A DNA stretch of 64,000 bases. Origin: Schizochytrium sp. TIO01 (lineage: Eukaryota > Sar > Bigyra > Thraustochytrida > Thraustochytriidae). The notes beneath the pieces were generated by a model. It saw only the letters and a list, made by a program, of their open reading frames with translations. It was not told the origin of the DNA and did not search any database. A program made the translations under genes and the position numbers. Position 1 is the stretch's first letter. The number at the start of each line of letters is the position of its first letter. Below, in pieces: positions 14,073-25,994 of the stretch. The stretch lies in the NCBI GenBank assembly GCA_004764695.1, contig SMSO01000035.1:866001-930000 (forward strand), written 5' to 3'.

Positions 14073-14120
<48 letters not shown>
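14071..14120. repeat. (CAG)n trinucleotide tract, about 16 units
   Basis: A perfect CAG run (ctgcagcagcag...cagaagcag). Surrounding frames (poly-Q, poly-A, poly-L or poly-C depending on frame) have no domain-like sequence on either side, so coding use is unsupported. Confidence 0.9.
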
Positions 14121-14123
<3 letters not shown>

Positions 14124-17100
14124 GGTTGGCTGGTTGGTAGGTCGGCTGGGCGAGAGCTCCTGCTCGCACGCAGGTGCTGCGAAGTGGGTTTTCATTCAAG
14201 GCGGTCCTAGCTCAGAGGCAACGACACTCTTTTCCGGTTACATAGATTATGTAATCGAGGGCGCTTCTTCTTGTTTTCTGGACACCCTTTTTATTTAAAA
14301 ATTAAATAAAAAATAAATATATATAAAGCTCTTTCTTTCTCACAACGGGAAAACGAGGTATTGGTGCCAGTACCCATGTGCTACCAATATTGGTAGCAGC
14401 GGTCCTGAGCCTACAACTATAGAGGAAGTGGAAAGAAAGTGCTTGTTCCTTTTTTTAGTTCGAGAAAGGAGAAAATGAGAGCACCGAAGAGAACGCGCGG
14501 GGCCTCTCCAAAGGAAACGAATCAGAAAACACTTTCTTCTTGCTTATACAAACGTTTTTCACACTCCCTCTTCACCAGAAGCAATTTTCTTATGATTATC
14601 AACCACAATAATTAACATAGCAACATCAAAAGATTCGGATAAAACAAAGGAAATGACTGAAAAGGCGAAATACGTTTTTCACAGTCTCACCTCAACGCGA
14701 AGTAACTCTTAACGGCAACTGCTAGCTGGCTAGGCTAGCTGGCGATGGAACGCAAATGGGAACAACTCTACGCGTCTGAATGAGCAATGACTGACTGACT
14801 GACTGACTGATCGACGCTTTTGTTCTCTGGGTCATAGGCCACGTTCCCTGGACCTTTTGGACCTTTCTGGCGAAGCGCTTGTGGAAGCAAAGCAGGTGCA
14901 GAAGCAGAGGCAGCGGCGGCTCTGCCGCTGAAGCAGGCGAAATCCCAATCGTCTGCCTTCGCTCGCCTCCGCCTCTTCGGCTGGCTGGCTTCAGTCGAGG
15001 CAGCGGAGGCCGCGAGAGCCTTTGCGCGGCATCTGCGACGCAGTCTCCGCGGGAGCAGGAGAAAGAAAGAAAGAGAGAAAGAAAGAGAGAAAGAGAGAAA
15101 GAAAGAAAGGCAGAAAAGGGCAAATTGCTTGCTCTGCTTGTTTAGTTGCTGTTTCTGTTATTTGTTGGTTGTTGTTGGTGTTTTTCAAATTCTAAGTTTT
15201 TGAGTTGAAAATCTGCGGATGAATGAATGAGTGAATGAGTGAGTTGAATTGTGAGAAGCCGCAAAAGATCGCCCAAGGCGGCGAAGGGAGGAGCGAGTCG
15301 AGGAGGCCGGAGCTCGGCTTAAGCGCTCGCCTGAAAGGCAACTCGCCTGAAAGTCAGTCAACTCGCTGCGGCGCGCGCTTCGGCAGCCTTCCGAGCGAGG
15401 CTTCCAAGTCCGCATGAGCAGCTGCGGCGAATCTGCACCAAAGAGATGACGGGTGAGCATGCGAGCAAGCGAGCAACAACAAGCAATTAACAAGCAATTA
15501 ATAAGCAATGAAGCAAGCGAAAGCAGATGCACGCTAGTAAGTAAGTAATTTGTTCCATCGAAAAAGTAAACGCGGCGAAAGCATAAGCATTTGCAGAAAG
15601 AAAGAAAGAAAGAAAGAAAGAAGCGCTGCTTTTGTTTGCAGGAAGTTGCTTCACCTGCTGTGTCTTTAAAAAAAAAAAAAAAAAAAAACTCTTTCTTTTT
15701 GTTGAATTCTTTTTTTTTGTTTTCCTTCTTCTTTTGAAAATGCTCGAGGTTTGCAGAGATGGTAATGGCGGTTCCTGAAGGGCTGTTTGCTTTGCAACGG
15801 TGAGCGGCGTAGGAGTGCGCTCGCAGCTTGTGGAGAGAGGCGCAGGCTGACCAGGTGATCGCTCCTTCATGGAGAGAATGAGAAAGAACTGGCGCCGGGG
15901 AAGGTAACAGAAAAATCGCGAAACAACTAGAAATCAAGCAGAAGGAAACTAACTCGCGCACTCACTCACCTACAAACTAACCAAAGCTTCATAATCACAC
16001 CCTTCGACAACACTATTCCCTTTCCCTTTCTTTTTTGTTTAAAGGAAAATAAAAGAAAGAAAGAAAGAAAAGTAAAGTACAAGTTTGAAAAAAAAAATAT
16101 GTGTTAGTCGATTCGCAGAAGCTGGATGTACAGAATGCTGAGGAACTAGGGAGTGGGAACACCTGCAGCATTGCTGGGGAAAAGGGAAGTGGCCGGTAGT
16201 CGCCTCTGTCAACAACCATCGTACCGCGCTTCCGAAGCTGCTCTGTGCCTGCGCTTTAAAACCTCGGGGTTGTTTCTTTCTCGCCTTTTGCTGTTATCTT
16301 TCTTTTATTCTTTTTTCGAAATAAAAATTCTTTACGAAACAAAAGAAAACAAAAGAAAACAAAACATTATCTATCACCTTCGAGTTTGCAAAAAGTGTAT
16401 GTTGGTAGAGCAAAGGGGAAAGTACCTGCCTGTCTGAGGAGCAGAGCGTTGGAGGAAGGAGGGGCGCCGGTAGGATCAGGTAGGGTCTCCTACCCTTAGC
16501 AAGCAGTGCAAAGCAAAGCAAGCAGACTTCATTAGAAAGAGGAAGCAGAAAGGGCCGCTAAAGTGATCGAGTGAAAGAACAAACAAAAGGAAACAGATAG
16601 GTAGATCGATCAGACTTTCTTTCTTTGCTTCTTTCCGCTAAACATATTTATTCTTCACTAATTAGTTAATTTATTGATTAATCGATTTGTTTAGTATCTA
16701 TCTATCTCTCTATCTATTGATAGGAAAGGGAACAGCCGGAGAAAGAGAGGAGTTGAGCAGTTCTCTTCCCCAGAACCGCAATTCCTTAACAAAGCACGCA
16801 GCAAAAGCAAGCATCGTCGTTTGCTTCGCCGCGCCGCTCCAGCAAACCCCAAACTCGCTGCCGACAAGGTACGTTAACAGCTCTACTGCGCGAGGCTGCC
16901 CTCGCTCGCAGACGCCCGCCCCGGAGCCCGGTCGCCGTCGCTCGCTCGCAGCGCCGGCGCCAGAGGACTCTGGAGAGAAAGAAAGCAGACTCTGGTTCTC
17001 GCTGGCATCGATGGATGTGAAGGCAGAGAAGAAGAAGGAGGAGACATGAAAGGAGACAGACGAGGTCGCTTGGTTGATTGATTGATTGATTGATTCATTC

Positions 17101-18280
17101 ATTCATTCCATCCATTCGAACGAGTGTTCGAAGGATTGAACTGGCGCTCGCAGCTCAAGGCGGCGGTGTCGGGCTGCGGCTGCTGCTGCCGGGCCTCGAA
17201 GCGGAGCACATGACGTGTCCCGACACAGGCTCTCGGCACATGAGGCTTCGTCGAATTCGTGGGCTATTGGAAAGCACAAGTCGAGGTTCAGGCATCGTAG
17301 ATAGCCTGCTCTTCCGGCTATGCTCCAGCCCCAGGCTCTGCGCTTGCCTGCTCGCTTGCTTGCTTGCTTGCGCTAGCTGCAAGGCAGACGCCTGCAGAGA
17401 CGGCCTCGGCTGCCGTCAGCCGTCCGAAGCTGCGCCCGTCTCCGCCCCGGCGCTGGTTGAAGCTGGCGCCGGCATGGGCAGAAATTTGAAATTCGTTCGC
17501 GTTTTCAAATTTATTAGCTCATTCATTCTTTCTTCGATGTCTTAAGGAAAAAGGGAAAAAGAAACCAGCTGGGAAAGAAAGGAAGTGTCCCTTCATTGAG
17601 GAAGGAGAAGGAGGGAAAGGTTCTTGTCTGCTGTTATAAGAATGGTGGAGGTCTTTCTTTCTGTTCTGTGCACCTCAGTTTCTTTTTCTTTCTTTTTCTT
17701 CTCTTTTTGTTTTTGAGGTTTCTTTTGTTTGTGCTTGGCAGATCTAGTGCGGAGTTGGCCAGTCTAGTCTGTTGGTGCAGAGGGCCGCTTTTCTGTCCCT
17801 CGGGCAGGTTAAGCAACGGTGTCTCAGTCTGCTTTGAGCGAAAGCTGTAATTGCAGACGCTGAGGGATAGATGGACTCTCCGTTGCTCTCTCAGAGCAGT
17901 CCGGTCCGTTGGCCCTGAGTGAGCCCGAGCAATCAATAAGAGAGAAAAAAGAAAGAAAAAAAACAGCCAGCCTTGCGGACTTTGCATTTTATTGCATGGT
18001 CCCTGCTTGTGTGTTTCTTTTCAATAAGGGAGAATGGTGAGGATAAAGGGAAGAGAAAATAACAGAAATGCGTCAAACACACGGAACTTTTTTAAATACT
18101 GACTTTACACGTGTTCTCTATATTGATTACTGAATTTATTAAACAGGCCTCGAAGCAGAGGACTTGCCAGCAAATCCCAAACTTTTGGATTAATTTTTAC
18201 ATATTTAGATCAAGTCGCTGGAAACTCGTAAAGAGTCTCAGCGTAGCGTACCGTCACTCACAACACAACCCTAAGCCAAC
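14121..18280. other. Gene-free stretch leading into the ATPase promoter
   Basis: No supportable gene. It holds (TGAC)n at 14780-14808, (GAAA)n at 15058-15112 and 15598-15622, an A-run at 15666-15688, (TTGA/TTCA)n at 17080-17108 and GCTT repeats near 17350-17372. The last few hundred bases must contain the promoter and 5' leader of the ATPase gene. The leader just before the start codon is C/A-rich (cactcacaacacaacc). I cannot define a TATA element or transcription start. Confidence 0.6.
15058..15112. repeat. (GAAA/GAGA)n purine tract
   Basis: Imperfect gaaa and gaga units on the plus strand. The minus-strand frame through it gives artefactual Ser/Leu/Phe repeats. Confidence 0.8.
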
Positions 18281-21200
18281 ATGGGTGGCTGCGGAGGCGA
18301 CAAAGAAGCCGCCAAGCGCGAGCCCAAGGTTGAACAGGAGTCATGGCACGTGATGGCCGTTGACGCTGTTGCGGCCAAGCTTGAGACTGACGTTGCCAAG
18401 GGTCTCACCGCTGCCGAGGCTGCTGCACGTCTTGAAAAGTACGGCCCCAACAAGCTGACTGAGGCTAAAAAGGCAACTCTTCTCGAGCGCATCTGGCGTC
18501 AGGTTAACAACGTTCTCGTGCTCATTCTTGCAATTGTCGCAGTTGTTTCCTGCATCAAGGGTGCCACTGCCACTATCACTGAAGATATGATTACCTCCTT
18601 TATTGAGGTCGGTCTCATCGTTCTTGTTATCGTTCTCAACACCTGGATTGGTATTCGCCAAGAAGGTTCCGCCGAGAAGTCCGCCGATGCACTCAAGGCT
18701 ATGCTTTCTTCTGATGCCACCGTCATTCGCGATGGCACTCGCCAAGGTATTCCCGCTGAGAACGTGGTCATCGGTGACCTCGTTGTTCTCGGCACTGGTG
18801 ATCGTATCCCCGCTGATATCCGTCTTGTGAAGGTCTCCAACTTGGCCTCCCAGGAGGCTGCCCTTACTGGTGAGTCTCTTCCTGTCGAGAAGCGTAGTGA
18901 CAAGATCGACGCCGAAAACCCCTCCTCTGTTCCCCTCGGTGATCGCAAGAACATGGCTTTCAGTGCTACCCTTGTCTCCCAAGGTGAGGCCATTGGTATT
19001 GTTGTTGCTTGTGGTGATGACACCGAAATTGGTGAGATTAACTCCCTCGTGTCCCAGGTTGAGTCCAAGAAGACCGCTGTGCTCGTTCAGATTGACATTG
19101 TGTCCAAGTGGATCGCCGTATTCGTTATTGTTACCGCCATTGTTACCTTCCTGGTTTACTACTTCACTGTCGGAGGCACCCGCAATGGCCACAAGGCTCT
19201 CGAGGCTGTCAACACTGGTCTCGTGACTGCTGTTGCTATGATCCCTGAAGGTCTTGCTGCAATTGTTACCCTCACCTACGCTTACGCTGTCAGCAACATG
19301 GCCCAACACAACGCTATTGTCCGCGTGCTTCCTGCTGTTGAGACCCTCGGTTCTGTCACTGTCATCTGCTCCGATAAGACTGGTACCCTTACAAAGAACG
19401 AGATGACCCTCACCTGCCTTGTGACCTCCAACGCACGCTACAAGTTCAACACCGATGCTGTGGAGCGCAAGCCGGAGAACTTCGTCCGCGAGGATAACTT
19501 CATGTCCCACACCCGCAAGAAGGGTGAGCTTCCTGACGCCCAGGCCAAGCCCGAGGAGGTTCAGGTCTCCACCGAGAACAAGGGTGAGGCTGCTTCAATC
19601 CCCGTTTCCAACGGCCAGTCCCCGTCTTACGAGTTTCTTCGCGGTGTTCTTGCCGGTGGTATTGTCTGCTCCAACGCCATGCTCGGTACCGATGGTGGCC
19701 GCGATGGTGAGATCGGTAACCCCACTGAGATTGCTATTGTCCGTGCTGCTTACTTTGCCAATGTTGACTACGTCAAAATGCGCGAGGACCAGCCCGTCAT
19801 TAACCAGGTCCCTTTCTCCTCTGAGTACAAGTTTATGGCCACCCTCAGCAACCCCATTCCTGAGGTTGACAAGGTCACCGACGGTGTTATTGTTCACGTC
19901 AAGGGTGCCCCTGATCGCCTGATTGCTATGGCTTCCCACCAAGCTAAGAACGGTGATGTTGCTGAGTCTGAGCCGATCGATCGCGACTACTGGCTTGACG
20001 CTGCCCAGAATCTCTCGTCCCATGGTCTCCGTTGCCTTGCCCTTTGCCGCGCTGTTGTTCCTGCTGATGCCTCTAAGCCCGGTGAGCAGCTTGGCCCTGA
20101 GTTCGTCTCCCGTGATGAGCCGTGGCTTACCATGGTTGGTATTTGCGCTATCGTAGATCCTCCCCGTCCCGAGTGTGTCTCTGCTATCCAGGAGGCCCAT
20201 GGTGCAGGTGTAACCGTCAAGATGATCACTGGTGACCACCGTGCTACCGCTCTTGCTATCGGTGACCAGCTCGGAATTGTTGACAAGGACCACCCTGATG
20301 CTATCACTGGTCCTGAGCTCGATGCCCAGTCTGATGAGGAACTCCGTAAGACTGTGCTTTCCTACAATGTCTTTGCTCGTGCTTCCCCTGAGAACAAGAT
20401 TCGCATTGTCAAGGCTCTTCAGGCCGAGGGCCAGGTGTCTTCCATGACTGGTGATGGTGTCAACGATGCCCCTGCTCTCAAGGCCGCCGACATGGGTGTT
20501 GCTATGGGTAAGGAGGGTACTGATGTCGCTCGTGAGGCTGCTGAGATGATTCTTGCTGATGATAACTTTGCTACTATTGTGCGTGCCGTCAAGGAGGGTC
20601 GTGCCGTGTGGGATAACCTCCGTAAGGTCCTTCTCTTTAACACCCCCGTCAACAACGCCCAGGGTATGACTGTCCTCTTTGGTATTGTCTGTGGTCTTGA
20701 GTTCAGTCCTCTCACCCCGATCCAGGTTCTCTACTGTAACTTGATCTGTGCTGTCACCCTCGGTTTCGTTCTTGCTGTTGAAGTGCCTGAGGATGGCATC
20801 ATGAGCCTCCCGCCCCGTCGTGTTGGCAAGCGTCTCATCGGTCGCTTCCTCCTCCTCCGAATTATCATTGGCACTGTCACACTCGTCGCCACTACCGTTG
20901 GTTCTGTCTTTATCATGCGTAGCCGTACTAGCGACTACCTCATTGACGAGTGTCAACTTGCTGAAGATGGTTCCGAAACTGTCTTTGACGAGACTACTGA
21001 CTGCTTTAAGGAGTCTGTTGGACAGCTTCGCTCCCAGGCTTCCAATACCCTCACTTTCGGTGCTATTTCTATTATGCTTTCCGCTCGCTTCACTTACAAC
21101 ACCTCCTTCCACCCGCGTATCTTCCGTGGCAACAAGTACGCCTGGTACTCTGTCGCTATTGTTGTTGTTCTCCAGATTTGCCTCACCTACATTCCTGGCC

Positions 21201-21460
21201 TCAACAACATTGTCTTCGGTATGAAGCCGCAGAACGGCGTCGGCTGGGGATTCACCATTCTTTTCATGTTTGTGGACTTCCTCGTTATGGAGGTTGAGAA
21301 AGCGATTCGCCGTAGCCTCAAGTTCCGCGGAATCGACACTGACGATGCCCAGCCTGATGAGCTCTTTGATGATGATCAGATCCACGCGCCGGAGGAGCCG
21401 TACGCCCCCCCTGCATCGGTTAAGTCCGCTACCATGCACTCGAACACCATTCACCATTAA
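18281..21460 (+). CDS. P2-type cation-transporting ATPase
   Basis: Intronless, 1,059 aa. It would couple ATP hydrolysis to cation transport across a membrane. All P-type landmarks are present: T196-G-E-S actuator loop, I321-P-E-G-L in M4, D365-KTGTLT phosphorylation site, T723-GDGVND hinge, and an N-terminal type-II cation-ATPase segment ([14 protein letters not shown]). About ten hydrophobic segments fit the family. The ATG lies in a good context (ccaacATGgg), and the next in-frame methionine falls within conserved sequence. In M6 the motif is NLICAVTL (N820), where Ca2+-specific SERCA pumps have an essential Asp four residues after the Asn; here that place is Ala. Ca2+ specificity is therefore doubtful, and Na+ or another cation is possible. 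The N-terminus MGGCGG could be acylated. Codon use is strongly C/T-ending (GGT, GCT, CTC, AAG), unlike neighbouring genes, suggesting high expression. Confidence 0.95.
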   Translation: MGGCGGDKEAAKREPKVEQESWHVMAVDAVAAKLETDVAKGLTAAEAAARLEKYGPNKLTEAKKATLLERIWRQVNNVLVLILAIVAVVSCIKGATATITEDMITSFIEVGLIVLVIVLNTWIGIRQEGSAEKSADALKAMLSSDATVIRDGTRQGIPAENVVIGDLVVLGTGDRIPADIRLVKVSNLASQEAALTGESLPVEKRSDKIDAENPSSVPLGDRKNMAFSATLVSQGEAIGIVVACGDDTEIGEINSLVSQVESKKTAVLVQIDIVSKWIAVFVIVTAIVTFLVYYFTVGGTRNGHKALEAVNTGLVTAVAMIPEGLAAIVTLTYAYAVSNMAQHNAIVRVLPAVETLGSVTVICSDKTGTLTKNEMTLTCLVTSNARYKFNTDAVERKPENFVREDNFMSHTRKKGELPDAQAKPEEVQVSTENKGEAASIPVSNGQSPSYEFLRGVLAGGIVCSNAMLGTDGGRDGEIGNPTEIAIVRAAYFANVDYVKMREDQPVINQVPFSSEYKFMATLSNPIPEVDKVTDGVIVHVKGAPDRLIAMASHQAKNGDVAESEPIDRDYWLDAAQNLSSHGLRCLALCRAVVPADASKPGEQLGPEFVSRDEPWLTMVGICAIVDPPRPECVSAIQEAHGAGVTVKMITGDHRATALAIGDQLGIVDKDHPDAITGPELDAQSDEELRKTVLSYNVFARASPENKIRIVKALQAEGQVSSMTGDGVNDAPALKAADMGVAMGKEGTDVAREAAEMILADDNFATIVRAVKEGRAVWDNLRKVLLFNTPVNNAQGMTVLFGIVCGLEFSPLTPIQVLYCNLICAVTLGFVLAVEVPEDGIMSLPPRRVGKRLIGRFLLLRIIIGTVTLVATTVGSVFIMRSRTSDYLIDECQLAEDGSETVFDETTDCFKESVGQLRSQASNTLTFGAISIMLSARFTYNTSFHPRIFRGNKYAWYSVAIVVVLQICLTYIPGLNNIVFGMKPQNGVGWGFTILFMFVDFLVMEVEKAIRRSLKFRGIDTDDAQPDELFDDDQIHAPEEPYAPPASVKSATMHSNTIHH

Positions 21461-22704
21461 ACCACACACGTTACGCATTATTGGTTGTCGGTCCGTGTTG
21501 TTTTACCGTTTTCTTTGAGATATACCATAAGCTCTGCTGATGCGCTTCTTCTGTCTGTGTGTATGATCATGAACCTGTTCGAATTTTATACTCTACCTAT
21601 CTACTTACTTTTACTTACAAATTAAGCATTAAAAAATTGCAACATTTTTATCAACTTTAACTTCTATGTTTTAATAATTTATATCAGCCTTGTCAAGGCC
21701 TGCTTCAAGAGATTGCCAACCCCTACATCAGTTTGAAGCTGTTGATATGTACTTTAACTGCTCAAGACTTTCCAAGTACATAAACTCTCAGCAGCAACAC
21801 TGCTTGCAATATTTAATTATCAAAACAGCAAACTATGTCATTATTTCATTCAGTCTGTTGCTCACTCCTTCCTTCAAACTGTATAACAGTGAAGAATATC
21901 TACAAACTAGCTACAGATAGAAACACAATATAAAAGATCCTGTCAAATTGATTTTAAGATTTCTGTTCAAATGTTTGCTTTGTAGCTTGTCTGGGCATGT
22001 CAATATGAAATTCATAGTTTTGTATTCAATCGATACAGATGTTTTCTTTGGATTAATCAAATGCCGAGGTGAGGTGTGTCAACAAATAGCAACCAAGATG
22101 ACTCATACAGCCCAAATTATGGTGTGAAGATAGGGAGTACAGCATCCATATGTACCGTCTTATTGGAATTGTAGTTAAAGTGATACAAATCTAAATGCGC
22201 TTGTCCTTCAAAAGATGTATAGTAAGTATGAAAAACCATCAGTTTTTTGCAAATGCAAGCGTTCACAATGTTTTTAAATGTACTGTGATTGCTTTGCATG
22301 CAAATTCAAGTGCATAACTGAATGTTTTTGTGAAAAGTGTGAAAATATATCTGACTTTAATCATGTGAAGTAGTTGCGTGCTATACAGAATAATCTAGGT
22401 TATCAAACCCATTCTCTCAATTCAATTTATGTATCAGACAACGAGACTGAAAACAGAAAATGTGAATTAACTACTCACAGGATTAAGTAGAAGTACCTCC
22501 AAAACCTTGTTTGTTATCTCCTATTAGCTTGGTCTTCCTTCAAGGTTAGGTTCACGAGCCTTAGGTTGCGACTTCTTGTTCATCGGTATCCACCAGTTAT
22601 TTGTACTTGGAGATGGGCCAAAAACCAAAAGCACCAAAAAATATAGTGAAGTAAAAAGAAATTTAGTTAATTGGCGTTAAATGATTGAGATACAAAAAAG
22701 AAAA
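21461..22704. other. Intergenic region between convergent ATPase and RAD6 genes
   Basis: A/T-rich, with no gene seen. It should hold the 3' UTRs and poly(A) sites of both genes. Only short frames under 80 codons occur, without domain features. Confidence 0.7.
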
Positions 22705-23726
22705 TTACGCCGTATCCATCGCTGAGGAGTCGGCGCTGGACTCCACTTGCGAGTTAGCTGCTGGTGCACTAGAGGGTGCTCCCGCGGTCTTGTCTTTGCC
22801 TTCCTCCTCTTCCTCTTCGTCCTCCTCCTCATCCTCGTCGTCATCGTCATCCTCAGAGTCATCTTCGTCATCGTCGTCATCGTCATCATCCTCTTCGCCT
22901 TCACCAGCGTCAACCCAACTTTGTTCGACAATGTCTCGGACGCGACGATTGTATTCGCGTTTGTTCGACTGAAACAAGCTTGCAGCTTCCGAGTTGGCCG
23001 GACTGTTTGGGTTCGGATCACAAAGCAAAGACTGAATGCTGGTCAGGATCGCAGCAATGTCATAGATAGGACTCCACTGATTCTGCAAGATGTCCAAGCA
23101 AATTGAACCATCTGCGTATACATTCGGGTGGAAAATCTTCGTCACGAAGCGCACCTTCGGGGGTTTGTTAGGGTATTCCTCAGAAAACTCAAGCACCAAG
23201 TTAAAGGTGCCGCCCTCCCAAATAGAGCTGTCAGGACCGAAAATCACTCCGGCCCCTGTATTCATTTAATACAAATTTAACATGTCAGTACAGCCAACAG
23301 AACGACGCCAGGCCATGCCGCCATGAACAAAGTTATGATAGGAATCCGTTGTCATATCCAGTCATATCCAGCCAAACCATCAAGTTAGTTTTCTGCTCAA
23401 TCATAGTCAAAAATTCGTGGTTACTAGCAAGGTCCAACTCAACCGTATGTAACTTAATTGATAAGACGTCGCATTCACACAAAGCGGAGGATGACACTTG
23501 ATGTGACCCGTTTTAGAGAACAACTTAAAATTCGGCGTTTCGTGATTTCGCATTCACTTGATCAAGACTAACTACATTGTGACCAGTTTGTGATGCAAGA
23601 CTTTCTTACAGTAAACTTACACTTGAGGATATTGTCATCCATAGGAGCGGCAGAAATGCCGGTAGGAGGATCGCTTTGCAGACGACGGAAGTCGCGCATC
23701 AATCGGCGACGTGCTGAGGTGGACAT
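22705..23726 (-). CDS. RAD6: RAD6/UBE2A-type ubiquitin-conjugating enzyme E2, two exons
   Basis: Exon 1 is 23726-23621, exon 2 is 23255-22705, and the 365-bp intron has GTAAGT and ACAG ends. Splicing restores NILK-W-AGVIFGP across the junction, exactly where RAD6/UBE2A has its conserved Trp36. The product is 218 aa. Residues 1-152 form the UBC fold, with N-terminus [13 protein letters not shown], an HPN motif and catalytic Cys88 in [11 protein letters not shown], all nearly identical to animal and fungal RAD6. In the family it works with RAD18 (PCNA mono-ubiquitylation in damage tolerance) and BRE1 (histone H2B mono-ubiquitylation). Residues about 153-190 are a run of Asp/Glu and the last 30 are Ser/Ala-rich. 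Yeast Rad6 has a shorter acidic tail and human UBE2A/B have none. The unspliced frame starting inside the intron (MNTGAG) is not the real N-terminus. Confidence 0.95.
22800..22895. repeat. GAY-rich acidic-tail coding repeat (CTC/ATC on plus)
   Basis: Imperfect trinucleotide run of GAG, GAC and GAT codons on the minus strand, encoding the Asp/Glu tail of the RAD6 gene. It is low complexity at the DNA level, so its length may vary between alleles. Confidence 0.8.
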
Positions 23727-25994
23727 TTTCCTCTTCAATTATTATTTTTACCACAAAAGAAACCTTTGTTCAGCGGTGCACCCTCTTGCCTAAGACCAAA
23801 CGAATGCACAGTTGAATCAAAATTAGTGTCCACATACGTCAACGTAGAAATGCACGCAGCCAACAATCAAACAGTCAAGCAAAGCTTTGTTAGTCACCTT
23901 TCTACTCAGAAAAAACTTGACATCTTAAGCATATATAAAACAGCCTATAACGCAAGGGATAGCATCCTCTTTGATGGCTTGAAACGACGCCACCTAACCG
24001 CTAGGGCGTTGGAGCTGCACCACAACCAACCTTGAAGACGGAACACTATGCAAGTGAGAGAGCTAACACCGGGGTCAAAGATAGATGAGTTCGGGTCCTG
24101 GTCAACTCATTTACTTCTCTTGGTTCTTTTCGCTCTTCTTGCACTCTCGCTTTTCTGCTCCAGCTTTTGGCTTCTTGTCTGTCGGCAGAATATAGACATA
24201 TGAAGAAGAAGGATCGCGCAGCGCCGTCCCGCTAGTTGACGAGTTGCTCACACGTACCTGTGTCTCTCCGCTCGCCACGCAGAGAGAGAAAGAGAGAGAG
24301 AGAGAGAGAACAAACTTCTCCTTCGCAGCCAATCACCGACCAAGCAGGCTCGCGTCGGTATCTCAGCAAAGAAGCACTGTTGCTGTTGTTGTTGTTGTTG
24401 AACTGCTGTCGCTCCTTCTTCTTCCCCTTTTTCTTCTTCTCCTTCTATTCCTTCCTCTTTTTCTTCTCCAATATTCATTCTATTCATTCATTCGCTGCGT
24501 ATTTTATTCCTTTTCGGACGCAGCTGCCCGGCTTTCTAGACGAGAGTTCGCTGCGTATTTTAAAAGCCCACTCCTTTTTAAGACACCGGTCTCGGCCGTC
24601 TTTTATTGTCAGCGAAGCACTCTGATACCGATATCTATAGCACTAGCTACCTTCGAGGCACTAGGTACGCGTATTTTAATCTCCAGAGTGAAGCACCAGA
24701 GTCGTCCCCCTCTGCTGCTCACCACCCTTTGCCCTCATCAAATATGTCCCCTCTGAGCCCACCTCTCTCCGAGGGCGCGAGGCAACGCGCTTGCCGCGGC
24801 GTGCGTTAACCCTGGTGTTGATGTTAGATTCTTAGTATGGTACAGGCGTTTGCGAGGGGCTGGGGGAACAACGCCTAGAGGATGGATAGAACGACATAGG
24901 GTCCTTGTTCATTTTTTAAAATTAATAATTATAGGCCTTGTAGCTAGTGTTTGAGCTGTCCACTGTCCTATAGCTACTAGTAGTATTGAATGGGTATTAT
25001 TAATGAAAATAGAATAATAGGGCTATAGAAAACAGTTTTGGGGGGGTGTTGTTTTGATATATACTGGGCAGGCCTACGTACGTACGATATGATAAGGACT
25101 GTGCAAAATTTTATTTGGAAGTGATCTTGCAAATTAATTTTCAAGGTGCATGAATCGTCTTCTTTAAGCTGTCTTGGAGCATCTCGCTCCTCTGACGCTC
25201 TTACTTGGTCGAGTTCAATCCAATGCACTTCGAAAATGCACTTTGGTGTCGCATAAAGCCCGCTCGAATTAGTTTCATTGAAAGGTTTTATAGGCTTTAG
25301 TGTTGTGAGGAGACTCCGCTCTGAGAAGACCAAGAGAAATTTTACGAGGAAACACTTAACTAGTCTTGCGAAAATGCTACGCACTCCACTTTCTATGTAC
25401 CTGGATTCAAAAGCTACTAGAAGCCTTTGTGAAAAAAGCAGAAAGCCTTAAGCAAACAAAAAATGCTTTGCGAAATGGAACTCGCATGATGAAGCAGTTA
25501 AAGCTTGGACTTCTCAACAATTGGTCTATCATGAAGCTACTGGCAAAACGTAGCTAAACATGGATTGATTACAACTAGTATTTATAAAAAGACTGCTAAC
25601 GTTTTAAGGGAGTACACCGGAGCACAAATGAGTTCGGTAAGTGTGGGTTTTGAACTTGAGCCTTCGCTAGTCCCATTTACTCGGTTTTCAGTGCTTTACA
25701 AGCCACTGCATCTCAGTCTGTGTGGTATCTTTTGATTACTGCCTTTGAAAGAAAAGTACTAGTATTAGAGAACGGTTTAACATACCTCACTAGCCAGAAC
25801 ACATTATAGCAATCCTTTTAGTTATTCGAAGCTAAGAGAACACGTTCAACTGTTCAACTTCGTAAGTTTTGTCGACCTCACGTTTTTTTAATGAAACAAT
25901 AAGATTACAATAGTGACCTGTTTTTCGAAGAAGTGAATCATGCAAACAAAAGATTTATTGCCTTCAGCTTACCCATCGCTTGATTAATAATCTT
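23727..25994. other. 2.3-kb intergenic region, no gene seen
   Basis: Upstream of RAD6 and downstream of the next minus-strand gene. It holds a GA tract at 24281-24310, a (GTT)n run near 24377-24400 and TTC-rich sequence to about 24470. Open frames are short and repeat-derived. I cannot define the RAD6 promoter. Confidence 0.6.

Noticed and set aside
15185-15961. 258-codon minus-strand frame
   Set aside because: Contains poly-Phe/Lys and Ser/Phe/Leu runs from A- and GAAA-tracts; no domain and no good neighbours.
18341-21478. Long minus-strand frames of 389 and 627 codons inside the ATPase
   Set aside because: Shadows of the codon-biased ATPase; Asn/Ser/Gly-rich composition, no domains, and the plus strand is a clear family member.
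25640-25715. tRNA-like element on the minus strand (TGGCTTGTAAAGC and AGTTCAAAACCC resemble A and B boxes)
   Set aside because: The T-arm and acceptor stems do not pair, so it is not a tRNA; at most a relic of a tRNA-derived SINE, too weak to call.
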